From assembly GCA_002371025.1 (NCBI GenBank), contig DFFQ01000094.1, forward strand, positions 1 to 25,300: 25,300 bases of DNA, read 5' to 3'. The position numbers and the translations under genes are program-made. Within the stretch, counting starts at the first letter, position 1, and each line of letters begins with the position of its first letter. The stretch is from Lachnospiraceae bacterium UBA3772. Lineage in GTDB: Bacteria; Bacillota; Clostridia; Lachnospirales; Lachnospiraceae. Shown here in pieces: positions 1 to 6,667 of this stretch. A model generated the notes under the pieces. That model did not search any database and had not been told where the DNA came from. It saw nothing but the letters and a program-made list of their open reading frames with translations.

Positions 1-3
1 TAA

Positions 4-133
4 ATATTATAAATATTATAAATATGACTATTACAAAAACCTTAAATATGAATATTAAAAATAGCAATATAACAAATGCCACGGCCGACAATATCTGTTA
101 TATTGCTATTATAGATATTTATATTTATAATAT
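4..133. repeat. Nested inverted repeats around a CGGCCG core
   Basis: The arms AATAGCAATATAACA (60-74) and TGTTATATTGCTATT (96-110) are perfect 15-bp inverted copies separated by 21 bases. The only GC-rich stretch nearby, the palindrome CGGCCG (82-87), sits almost exactly at the centre of symmetry. Outside these, ATATTATAAATAT occurs at 4-16 and 13-25, and its inverse occurs at 121-133; the outer match is weaker evidence because the DNA is almost pure AT. No T-run follows the inner stem, so a terminator is unlikely. A binding site for a dimeric regulator or recombinase is possible but not shown. Confidence 0.75.
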
Positions 134-174
134 TAGTATTTATTCTCCAATTAGACAGCTGTTCAAGACATCGC

Positions 175-203
175 TGTACTTTTTAGAGAATCTATGCTAC
201 AAT
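175..203 (+). promoter_or_regulatory. Extended -10 promoter
   Basis: TGCTACAAT at 195-203 is a good extended -10 element (TG-n-TACAAT). The -35 at 17-bp spacing (TGTACT, 175-180) is poor, as is common for extended -10 promoters. A transcript would start near 210, just before the GGAGGA at 215-220 that serves the tiny ORF at 229. Confidence 0.5.
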
Positions 204-228
204 CAACTTGCAACGGAGGATCATAGCA

Positions 229-306
229 ATGATTCTTTATATAAAAGGCACACGCGACTTCTTGTTGTGTTGTGCTTTTTATTTTGTTGTTACTAGTTCA
301 ACTTGA
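229..306 (+). CDS. Tiny hydrophobic peptide
   Basis: A 25-residue ORF beginning MILYIKGTRDFLLCC, with a hydrophobic stretch (residues 12-22) containing two adjacent Cys. It has its own GGAGGA ribosome binding site 8 bases before the ATG and a promoter-like element just upstream. The coding DNA also holds a terminator-like stem, so the unit would be a transcript of roughly 80-100 bases. The size and hydrophobicity resemble type I toxin or holin-like peptides, but no family is recognised and no antisense RNA was identified. It could equally be a small RNA that happens to contain an ORF. Confidence 0.35.
   Translation: MILYIKGTRDFLLCCAFYFVVTSST
240..286 (+). terminator. Possible Rho-independent terminator
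   Basis: AAAAGGCACA can pair with TGTGCTTTTT (one G-U pair), closing a loop of roughly 18-20 bases, and the stem runs into TTTTTATTTTG. The U-rich tail and position after the extended -10 promoter fit a short terminated transcript. The large loop keeps confidence moderate. Confidence 0.4.
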
Positions 307-325
307 TTTAAGTCAAAAATTATGA

Positions 326-691
326 TTAGTTTTTTTTATCTTCTATATTTTTAAATTTTTCATGATAAGCTAAAAGACGTTTAGTTGCGGCTTCTTTTTG
401 CTTTTGAATTTCGCTTTGTTTTATCTCTAAATCCTTTAGTTCCTGTTCTATTTGAGTTTTTTCATGTATGTATTGGTCGATTTTTTTACAATTTTGCCAG
501 CCAAATAATTCATTTGGTGAAATATCATAGATTTCACAAATCTTTTGAAGAGTATCAACATCAGGACTAATTCTTCCAGATTCCCAATTTGAAACTGTAT
601 TTTGAGAACGTCCTATTTTTTCAGCAAAACTTTTTTGTGATAGATTCGACATGATTCTCAATATCTTCATATTGTCAGAAAGTTTACTCAT
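326..691 (-). CDS. XRE-family phage repressor (CI-like)
   Basis: A 121-residue protein. Residues 8-62 form a classic helix-turn-helix XRE domain (LSQKSFAEKIGRSQNTVSNW, then SGRISPDVDTL). The rest (about 70-115) is a Gln/Glu/Lys-rich coiled coil that probably dimerises it. There is no LexA/CI-type peptidase domain, so induction by RecA-stimulated self-cleavage is not expected. It is the only leftward gene here, divergent from the Cro-like gene, which is the standard arrangement of a temperate-phage immunity switch. The start is supported by an AGAGG motif about 9 bases upstream on the minus strand. The role as lysogeny repressor is inferred from fold and position. Confidence 0.88.
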   Translation of the reverse strand: MSKLSDNMKILRIMSNLSQKSFAEKIGRSQNTVSNWESGRISPDVDTLQKICEIYDISPNELFGWQNCKKIDQYIHEKTQIEQELKDLEIKQSEIQKQKEAATKRLLAYHEKFKNIEDKKN

Positions 692-778
692 TTTTTACCT
701 CTAAAAAAACTTTAAAAACGAATGATAAGCCGAGCAAATCACAAATATTTAAACATAAATATGATATCTCTTGAAAAA

Positions 779-807
779 ATTTTATCAGAGTAGTATTGGA
801 TTTACAA
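779..807 (-). promoter_or_regulatory. Leftward promoter for the repressor
   Basis: On the minus strand, TTGTAA (802-807) and TAAAAT (779-784) are separated by exactly 17 bases and match sigma-A consensus at 4/6 and 5/6. Transcription would proceed into the repressor gene with a leader of about 80 bases. Confidence 0.5.
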
Positions 808-843
808 TAATTTGTACGTCAATTTGATAACTTTTTGTTGCAT

Positions 844-872
844 TTGAAAAAATAGAGTAATAAAATTATATA
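844..872 (+). promoter_or_regulatory. Rightward early promoter
   Basis: TTGAAA (844-849) and TATATA (867-872) are spaced by 17 bases, a good sigma-A match directed at the Cro-like gene. The repeat ACGTA...TACGT lies immediately downstream, where a bound protein would block initiation. Confidence 0.55.
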
Positions 873-967
873 TACGTAGAGTATGAGTACGTTAAAAGTG
901 TGTACACAATTTAGTGATAGTGAAAATATAAAATCACAAAACATTCGAAAGGAGGGCAAAGAAGTAA

Positions 968-1174
968 TTGATTGTCGAGGCAAGAATAGCTGCCTACCTT
1001 GATAAAACAGGACGAACAAGATCTTTTGTTGCAAGGAAAACAAAAATCTCAAAGTCGAGGATCTCTCAAGTTTTGAATGGGAACTCATCACTTAAAGTTG
1101 ATGAGTTTGAGAAAATTGTTAATGCATTACACGTAGATCCGAATATTTTTATCGAGCGAAACCAAAATGAATAG
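968..1174 (+). CDS. Cro-like XRE DNA-binding protein
   Basis: A 68-residue single-domain helix-turn-helix protein (VARKTKISKSRISQVLNGNS in the recognition region). It is read divergently from the repressor and is the first gene of the rightward transcript. Position and size match phage Cro or anti-repressor regulators that compete for the same operators. The start is a TTG preceded by GGAGG at 951-955; no ATG suits the domain. Ten bases separate it from the next gene, so the two are probably co-transcribed. Confidence 0.8.
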   Translation: MIVEARIAAYLDKTGRTRSFVARKTKISKSRISQVLNGNSSLKVDEFEKIVNALHVDPNIFIERNQNE

Positions 1175-1183
1175 GAGAGCAGC

Positions 1184-1768
1184 ATGATTAAAACCATTAA
1201 TCCCAGGGGAGCGCACTTAATTATGAGGGGAATAAAAAAGTGTGTGGGCAAATGGAAAGCTGCAATTTTGTTAGGGGGGATTCTAATCGGGGTTATTCTA
1301 ATAAGCCCAGTTAAGGCACATGCAAATAGCCTTTCATATCAGCCCTCATACGAGGACGGGATCCCAGAGGATATAAGAATATATTGTGAACTAGTTGGTT
1401 CAGAATTTCAGATTTGCCCTGAAATATTTGAAGCGATAGCGTATCATGAATCACGTTTTATTCCAGATGTGACCAATAATAACTATTATGGAATGATGCA
1501 GGTTGATGTCAAAGTTCATGCCCAAAGAATCGAAAAGTATGGATGGACTAAGGACGATATGCTAGACGCATATAAAAACTTAATTGTAGCAGGGGATTTA
1601 CTTCATGAGCTATATCTCGAATATGGTGATGAAAACCCTATTGTTTTGTCTTATTACGCTGGCAATACTACAGCAATTGAGTATTATTACAAGACAGGTC
1701 AAATGACAGGATATGCAAAAGAAATATTGGAACTAAGCGAAAAATATGAACGATTGCATGGAAAGTAA
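1184..1768 (+). CDS. Secreted lytic transglycosylase-like (SLT) protein
   Basis: A 194-residue protein with an N-terminal signal or anchor segment (about 24-45, with a possible cleavage after AHA) and a lysozyme-fold SLT domain. Motifs in order: AYHESRF with the likely catalytic Glu89, YYGMMQ (the family's G-L-M-Q element), and LSYYAG near residue 156 (the N-A-G element). Such enzymes cleave peptidoglycan between MurNAc and GlcNAc. AGGAG precedes the ATG at 1184; ATG 1223 is an alternative start. Phage lysis enzymes normally sit in the late region, so a position directly after Cro is unusual. A role in exclusion, entry or lysogenic conversion is only a guess. Confidence 0.75.
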   Translation: MIKTINPRGAHLIMRGIKKCVGKWKAAILLGGILIGVILISPVKAHANSLSYQPSYEDGIPEDIRIYCELVGSEFQICPEIFEAIAYHESRFIPDVTNNNYYGMMQVDVKVHAQRIEKYGWTKDDMLDAYKNLIVAGDLLHELYLEYGDENPIVLSYYAGNTTAIEYYYKTGQMTGYAKEILELSEKYERLHGK

Positions 1769-1797
1769 AAGAGATTGTGCTGGGAACACAATCTCTT
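1769..1797. terminator. Hairpin after the transglycosylase gene
   Basis: AAGAGATTGTG (1769-1779) and CACAATCTCTT (1787-1797) form a perfect 11-bp stem with a 7-base loop, starting directly after the stop codon. No T-run follows on the plus strand; on the minus strand the stem runs into TTTTAC. It is likely a terminator or processing hairpin separating the Cro transcript from the recombination operon. Confidence 0.5.
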
Positions 1798-2038
1798 GAT
1801 TGAAGGCTTATGTTGGACAAACGATATCCTTCGCCCATCATTTTAACAGAATGATGATAAAAAATAAAGTCTATTACGAATATCTTTTAATTTCTCACGG
1901 CAAGGGAATTTAAGCATAAGTCTTGGAAATTCACTATGCATGTCATTTTGCGCATCATAATTTGCTTATGCAATTATGGTTATGCAAAAAGTTCATTTAC
2001 TGATTTCAAAAAATCACACCTTAAAAAGGAAGCTTATT
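1798..2038 (+). promoter_or_regulatory. 241-bp intergenic region with small repeats
   Basis: No gene is visible. It contains a 7-bp hairpin CATCATT (1836-1842) / AATGATG (1850-1856), an inverted pair GCATAAG (1914-1920) / CTTATGC (1965-1971), and a direct repeat TTATGCAA at 1966-1973 and 1980-1987 (14-base period). The recombination operon begins right after, so this probably holds its promoter and operators, but I could not identify a convincing -35/-10 pair. Confidence 0.4.
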
Positions 2039-2257
2039 ATGCTTGGATTAGTAATTAAATATCAAAAGAAGAAAAATCATAAGCCTTATGGATTTATTAG
2101 TGGATATGACGGAGAAAAATATTTCTTTTCTGGGAAAACATTGAAAACAGAAGTTCATGAAGGTGATGAGGTAAGATTTAAAGATTGCATTAATGAAAGA
2201 GGCTTTTTTGCAAGAGATGTTCAATTGCTGGAGAAAGAGGATAATGGAGACATTTAG
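2039..2257 (+). CDS. Cold-shock-domain-like small protein
   Basis: A 72-residue protein whose middle reads like a cold-shock OB fold: YGFISGYDGEKYFF, then VHEGDEVRFKD and ARDVQLL, matching the usual G-F-I plus Y-F-F pattern and the acidic-to-V-x-F strand. Proteins of this fold bind single-stranded nucleic acid. As the first gene before recT it may be an early single-strand binding or RNA chaperone factor. I chose ATG 2039 because AAAAAGGAAG precedes it and an upstream extension adds only non-family residues. Confidence 0.6.
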   Translation: MLGLVIKYQKKKNHKPYGFISGYDGEKYFFSGKTLKTEVHEGDEVRFKDCINERGFFARDVQLLEKEDNGDI

Positions 2258-2522
2258 CAAGCAGGATTTATATGGATTATATGAAAAATACCTTGTCCAA
2301 TTTACGGAATTAGCGCAAGCGGCTAATAAAAATGGTGTTCATTTGGAATTGAATGTCTCACCAAATGGAGAAATTCAATTTAGATCACGAAGGTATTTTG
2401 TCGCTAATTCAAAAGAATGTGTAAATACCCTGGAAATTGTACAAGGCAAAACTTATGTTAACGAAAATTGTAGGACAACAGTATTACATGAATTGAAAGG
2501 AGATAGCTGTGGAAAAAAATGA
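2244..2522 (+). CDS. Hypothetical early protein upstream of RecT
   Basis: A 92-residue protein of unrecognised family. The N-terminal half is helical; the second half has a short beta-like section (LELNVSPNGEIQFRSRRYF). GAGAAAGAGG precedes ATG 2244. It overlaps the cold-shock-like gene by 14 bases and recT by 14 bases, so the three are translated as one unit. Confidence 0.65.
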   Translation: METFSKQDLYGLYEKYLVQFTELAQAANKNGVHLELNVSPNGEIQFRSRRYFVANSKECVNTLEIVQGKTYVNENCRTTVLHELKGDSCGKK

Positions 2523-3387
2523 AGTTCAGGTTCATAAAAAGCAAGGCATAAATGCTTTCTTGCAAACAGATGCAGTAAAAAACAACATTGTGTCTGTAAT
2601 TGGAGAAAAAGACAGTCAGAGATTTATTAGCTCTGTTGTCAGTGCTGTTCAGACTAATCCATCCCTTGCAGAATGTACAAATCAAAGCATTTTGTCAGCT
2701 GCACTTCTTGGCCATAGTCTAAAGTTACCACAGTCACCTCAGTTACAGATGTTTTATTTTGTTCCATTTAATAACAAGAAAAAGGTGACTGATGAAAATG
2801 GAAGAGAAGTAGAAGTTAAGGTTAAGGAAGCGGTTTTTCAATTGTCCTATCGAGGATATCTCCAACTCGCAATGAGAAGTGGGCAGTATCACAAGATAAA
2901 TGCCTGTGAAATCAGAGAGGGAGAATTAAAGTCCTATAACCCTATCACGGAAGAATATGTTTTCGAAGCAATAAAGAACTTCGAAAAAAGAAAAGATCTT
3001 CCTGTAGTTGGATATTATGCTTACTTCGAAATGACCAATGGATATAAAAAAGAAATCTATTGGTCAAAAGAACAGATGGAAGAACATGCAAAAAGATATT
3101 CTGCATCATACAGAACTGATTTGCAAAAAGGCTGGAAGACATCATATTGGACATCTGATTTTGATTCAATGGCTTTAAAAACCATGCTTCGTCAATTGAT
3201 TAGCAAGTGGGGAATGATGAGCGTGGAACTTGAAACTGCTTATAAAAATGATATGGCTGTCGAAGATGATAGTGGAAATCTATTGTACTTAGACAATGTT
3301 CCTGATGAACCAGTAAAAGGAACAGATGTAATGGGAGATGTAATTGATGGCGTTGCAAGTGAAATAAAAGAGGAAAAAAATGAATGA
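2509..3387 (+). CDS. recT: RecT single-strand annealing recombinase
   Basis: A 292-residue RecT-family protein, full length for the group. Typical features are the N-terminal SLAECTNQSILSAALLGHSL block, the beta-rich core EAVFQLSYRGYLQLAMRSGQ, and the MALKTMLRQLISKWG segment near residue 224-238. RecT coats single-stranded ends and anneals them to complementary strands, working with an exonuclease that resects the duplex; the exonuclease is the next gene. Translation starts at GTG 2509 after AAAGGAG. The acidic C-terminal tail overlaps the next start by 8 bases. Confidence 0.92.
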   Translation: MEKNEVQVHKKQGINAFLQTDAVKNNIVSVIGEKDSQRFISSVVSAVQTNPSLAECTNQSILSAALLGHSLKLPQSPQLQMFYFVPFNNKKKVTDENGREVEVKVKEAVFQLSYRGYLQLAMRSGQYHKINACEIREGELKSYNPITEEYVFEAIKNFEKRKDLPVVGYYAYFEMTNGYKKEIYWSKEQMEEHAKRYSASYRTDLQKGWKTSYWTSDFDSMALKTMLRQLISKWGMMSVELETAYKNDMAVEDDSGNLLYLDNVPDEPVKGTDVMGDVIDGVASEIKEEKNE

Positions 3388-4225
3388 TTTTGTTCTAACT
3401 GAGGAAAACTACTACAGTCAGGAAGCAGACAAACTCTTTTGTTCTGCATCTCAATGGAAAGATTTTAATGGATGTCCGGCTGTACCAGGTTGCGAAGCTA
3501 GAGCAATGGCTAAACTAAATGGCGTTTACGAACAAGAAATTACTAATTCGTTATTGATTGGATCAATATTGGATGCGCTTTGGGAAAATGATGATCCTGA
3601 ATATATTGCCGAAAGATTTCCTGACTGCGTAAGTACAAGAGGCCCGACAAAAGGGCAACTTAAGTCTGAGTTTCAGATTGCTTTGCAGATGTATCAAAGG
3701 ACATTAAAAGAACCAAAGTTTTGTCAATATATGAGTGGCGAAAAACAAGTCATAATGACTGGAAACATTGAAGGGTTGCCATTCAAGATAAAGATAGACT
3801 CTTACATTGCGTCAAAAGCGATTGTTGATTTGAAGTCAACAAGAACACTTGACAGAGACTATAGGCTTTTTATTCCAGATAGCGGAGAAAAACTTCCATG
3901 GTATACAGCGTATGGATATGATATCCAATTAGCTATTTACCAGGAAATTGTAAGGCAGAATACAGGTGAATCTTTAAGATGCTTTTTAGCTGCGGTTGAT
4001 AAAGAAAAACATCCTATTGGAGACATTATCGAATTACTTCAAAAGATGCTTGACGAGGCTCTTGATAGAGTAAAAAGAGGATGCAAAAAAATAATTCTGC
4101 TAAAAAGTGGAGAAATTGAGCCTATAAGATGTGAACATTCTTCATGTGATTATTGTAGGGATACTCATGAATGTCAGGTGATTAGCACAGAAGAATTTGA
4201 AACTCATGAGATTCAGGGGGCATAA
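3380..4225 (+). CDS. PD-(D/E)XK exonuclease (RecE/DUF3799-like)
   Basis: A 281-residue nuclease of the RecB-like PD-(D/E)XK fold. Visible motifs: KIKID (Asp140), VDLKST (Asp150, Lys152) and YGYDIQLAIYQ (Asp181, Gln183). These are motifs II, III and the Y-D-x-Q motif of phage RecE-like and Cas4/AddB-like enzymes. It probably resects double-stranded ends for RecT. The C-terminus carries Cys251, 256, 259 and 265, with Cys32 and Cys38 near the N-terminus. This resembles the split Cys arrangement that holds a 4Fe-4S cluster in AddB and Cas4, though the cluster is only inferred. Confidence 0.85.
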   Translation: MNDFVLTEENYYSQEADKLFCSASQWKDFNGCPAVPGCEARAMAKLNGVYEQEITNSLLIGSILDALWENDDPEYIAERFPDCVSTRGPTKGQLKSEFQIALQMYQRTLKEPKFCQYMSGEKQVIMTGNIEGLPFKIKIDSYIASKAIVDLKSTRTLDRDYRLFIPDSGEKLPWYTAYGYDIQLAIYQEIVRQNTGESLRCFLAAVDKEKHPIGDIIELLQKMLDEALDRVKRGCKKIILLKSGEIEPIRCEHSSCDYCRDTHECQVISTEEFETHEIQGA

Positions 4226-4588
4226 ATGAAGTCAATTCTTACAAAATATGAACAGTTTTCAGTATTTTCAGGAATCCCAAAACAATGTGACCATCATCTT
4301 GTGTTTGGAAAAGGAAGTTTTTGGAGAAAGCTTTCTGAAGAGTACGGACTAAAGATTCCGCTGCTAAATAGAGAACATAACATGTCATCTGAAGGAACTA
4401 GTCATCAGATTCATGATAATGTTGCTGCGGAACATTTATCTAAGATGCTGGGGCAAGTTGCTTTTGAAAAGTATTACTTGGCTGAGAAGTTGGCAAGTGG
4501 GGAAAACTTAGGCCATCAATCAGCAGAAGATTGGATGGATGAATCCAGAGAAGAATTTAGAAGAGTGTTTGGTGAGAGCTTTTTATAA
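4226..4588 (+). CDS. HNH-like putative nuclease/recombination protein
   Basis: A 120-residue protein with a His-rich centre: CDHHLVFG (21-28), REHN (49-52), and H-x-x-H-x-N (60-65). The spacing resembles the degenerate HNH/treble-clef proteins frequent in Firmicute phage recombination operons. The usual paired zinc Cys are not obvious. It starts one base after the exonuclease stop and lies between the nuclease and the ATPase, so a part in end processing is likely, but activity is unproven. Confidence 0.55.
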   Translation: MKSILTKYEQFSVFSGIPKQCDHHLVFGKGSFWRKLSEEYGLKIPLLNREHNMSSEGTSHQIHDNVAAEHLSKMLGQVAFEKYYLAEKLASGENLGHQSAEDWMDESREEFRRVFGESFL

Positions 4589-4597
4589 GGGGAATGC

Positions 4598-6028
4598 ATG
4601 AAAATTTCAAAAATAACAATTAGAAATCTGTTTGGAATCAAAGAACAGAGTTTAAATGGTAAATCTATTGAGCTGTCTGGTGATAATGGTGTGGGTAAAA
4701 CCAGCGTAATTGACGCAATCAGGTACGCATTAACCAATAAGTCTGACCGTAAATATATTGTACGAAATGGAGAAACTGAGGGCGAGATCATTATTGAGAC
4801 TGATAGTGGTCTGAGTATTGATAGAAAAGCTAGAACTAATCAGACCGATTACAAGAGTGTTAAGCAAAACGGCCTTGCGGTTGGTTCTCCAGAAGCCTTT
4901 TTAAAGACACTTTTTGTACCGTTGCAACTAAATCCTATGGAGTTTATTAAAATGACCGAAAAAGAGCAAAATACGGTCATTTTGAACATGGTTCAATACG
5001 ATTGGGACATGAATACCATCAAGGAATGGTTTGGGGAAATTCCGCAGGATGTGGACTACGATCAGAACATTTTGTCAGTCCTTTATGATATTCAGAAAGA
5101 AGATGGATATTATTTTCAACGCAGACAGGATATCAATAGAGAAATTAAGGCTAAAAAAGCCGTAATATCCGATATTAGCAACACACTTCCGGTTGACTAT
5201 GATGGTTCACAGTGGGAAAACGCAAATATTGGCGATTTGTACACAAAGATTGAGCGTATTCGAAAAGACAATCATGATATCGATTATGCTAAAGCTATGA
5301 TTAATGAACATGACCAAAAAATCAGAGGATTCCAAGCAACCAGGGAGATTTCCCTTGCTGCACTTGACAGAGAAATTACAGCCGAAGGAAACCAGATTGA
5401 TACAGAATTAGCTTCACTTGAAGAAAGGCTAAAGTCTCTCAGGGAGAAAAAAGAGTCTCTTTCATCTAAGAAAAAAGACAAGGAAAAAGCTATAGAAAGT
5501 GATTATAAGGCTGCTGTGGCTAAGTTCGAAGGAGAAATAACCAAGTATACAGAACTATCAAAGAAAGAGATAACTCCAATCGATGATCTGATGGCCGAAG
5601 CTGATAACACAGAAAAAATGAAAGCATTTGTAGGCGAATGGAAGAGAATGCTTGATATTCAAAATGATGTAGAAAAGCTCACGGCACAATCTGAGATTCT
5701 TACTGAAAAAATAGAAAAAGCAAGAACTCTTCCTGGAGAAATTCTTGAAAAAGCAGATATTCCTATTGAGGGATTATCTGTAAAAGATGGTGTTCCGCTT
5801 ATCAATGGACTTCCTATCAGCAATCTGTCAGAAGGAGAAAAGTTATCCTTATGTGTGGATGTTGCAGTGGAGAATCCTGGTGGATTACAGATCATTCTTA
5901 TTGATGGGGTAGAAGCTTTATCGGACGAAAACAGAAAAGCTCTATACGATACCTGTAAGGCAAAAGGGGTACAGTTTATTGCTTGCAGAACGACAAATGA
6001 TACAGAACTAATGATTACAGAACTGTAA
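4598..6028 (+). CDS. SMC/RecN-like AAA ATPase
   Basis: A 476-residue ABC-type ATPase. The Walker A motif GDNGVGKTS lies at residues 28-36. A long coiled coil covers roughly 195-370 (runs such as EERLKSLREKKESLSSKKKD). The ABC signature LSEGE lies at about 410-414 and Walker B IILID ends at Asp436. This is the Rad50/RecF/RecN architecture of DNA-end-binding ATPases. Phage versions often sit with recT and exonuclease genes and probably organise or load the recombination machinery. GGGGAATGC precedes the ATG. Confidence 0.85.
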   Translation: MKISKITIRNLFGIKEQSLNGKSIELSGDNGVGKTSVIDAIRYALTNKSDRKYIVRNGETEGEIIIETDSGLSIDRKARTNQTDYKSVKQNGLAVGSPEAFLKTLFVPLQLNPMEFIKMTEKEQNTVILNMVQYDWDMNTIKEWFGEIPQDVDYDQNILSVLYDIQKEDGYYFQRRQDINREIKAKKAVISDISNTLPVDYDGSQWENANIGDLYTKIERIRKDNHDIDYAKAMINEHDQKIRGFQATREISLAALDREITAEGNQIDTELASLEERLKSLREKKESLSSKKKDKEKAIESDYKAAVAKFEGEITKYTELSKKEITPIDDLMAEADNTEKMKAFVGEWKRMLDIQNDVEKLTAQSEILTEKIEKARTLPGEILEKADIPIEGLSVKDGVPLINGLPISNLSEGEKLSLCVDVAVENPGGLQIILIDGVEALSDENRKALYDTCKAKGVQFIACRTTNDTELMITEL

Positions 6029-6044
6029 ATAGGGGGAAAAACTC

Positions 6045-6230
6045 ATGGCAAACAAAGACGTAGTATTTGAAGTTACAAAAACTCTTAACAATATCAAAAA
6101 TCATGATTATTCAGTGGCTGACTATAAGATGTGTAAAGATGAAGCTGAAATCGTAGTCGAAGCACTGGAACTCTTTATATATTTCTTACAGTATAGTCAA
6201 GGCGCTGATGGAAAGGACATCAGAACTTGA
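6045..6230 (+). CDS. Hypothetical 61-residue protein
   Basis: A small, mostly helical protein with no recognised family. AGGGGG at 6031-6036 gives a good ribosome binding site. Its TGA overlaps the TTG start of the RusA gene (TTGA), so the two are translationally coupled. Confidence 0.7.
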   Translation: MANKDVVFEVTKTLNNIKNHDYSVADYKMCKDEAEIVVEALELFIYFLQYSQGADGKDIRT

Positions 6231-6667
6231 ATCTTCAATTTGAAATTCCAGACAATTGCACAATGCCAAAAGTTGTTATTTCGGGTAATTACTATGGGAC
6301 GAAAACATTTCCAAGTCTGAATAATCTTTTGGCTGAATACAGTTACTCTCCTGCTCGCGGCAATAGCATGAAACGTAAGTACATGAAAATCTGTAACGAT
6401 GAGATTAGGATGCAGCTTAAAGGGTATAAAGCTATACATCCTATTATTTTGCACTACAGATATCATGAACCCAGGGATGGACATTATCGTGATTTTCCTA
6501 ATATCCATGGCTTTTTTAGCAAGATATTCTGCGATTCTCTTCAATTATGCGGAGTGATTGAAAATGATGATCCCAGATTTTTAGTAAACGAGACTCATGA
6601 TTTCTTCTATTTGCCTTTTGATTATGGAGAACCTTTTATCGAAATCTACATCGAGGAATTATTATGA
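6227..6667 (+). CDS. RusA-like Holliday junction resolvase
   Basis: A 146-residue protein with the RusA signature: HYRYHEPRDGHYRDFPN, then FSKIFCDSL and GVIENDD. Asp89, Asp103 and Asp114/115 are the candidate metal ligands, and Lys99 matches the conserved lysine. RusA enzymes are dimers that cut four-way junctions. Here it would resolve intermediates made by RecT annealing or replication. The start is TTG 6227 in a TTGA overlap with the previous stop. The 3' end overlaps the methyltransferase start by 4 bases (ATGA). Confidence 0.85.
   Translation: MNLQFEIPDNCTMPKVVISGNYYGTKTFPSLNNLLAEYSYSPARGNSMKRKYMKICNDEIRMQLKGYKAIHPIILHYRYHEPRDGHYRDFPNIHGFFSKIFCDSLQLCGVIENDDPRFLVNETHDFFYLPFDYGEPFIEIYIEELL

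Larger units (their letters stand above)
692..967. promoter_or_regulatory. Divergent operator region of the immunity switch
   Basis: A 276-bp gap between the two divergent regulators. It holds the leftward and rightward promoters and an inverted repeat ACGTA (874-878) / TACGT (888-892), with another TACGT near 816. TGATAA half-sites occur at 723-728, inverted at 782-787, and at 825-830. These are candidate repressor and Cro operators. The half-site assignment is inferred from position and symmetry only. Confidence 0.5.

Noticed and set aside
24..296. A 90-codon plus-strand frame over the left-end repeats
   Set aside because: Made almost only of Ile, Asn and Tyr codons from AT-rich DNA, spans the perfect inverted repeat, and has no ribosome binding site.
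385..570. Plus-strand frame opposite the repressor
   Set aside because: Antisense to a clear XRE repressor, with no ribosome binding site.
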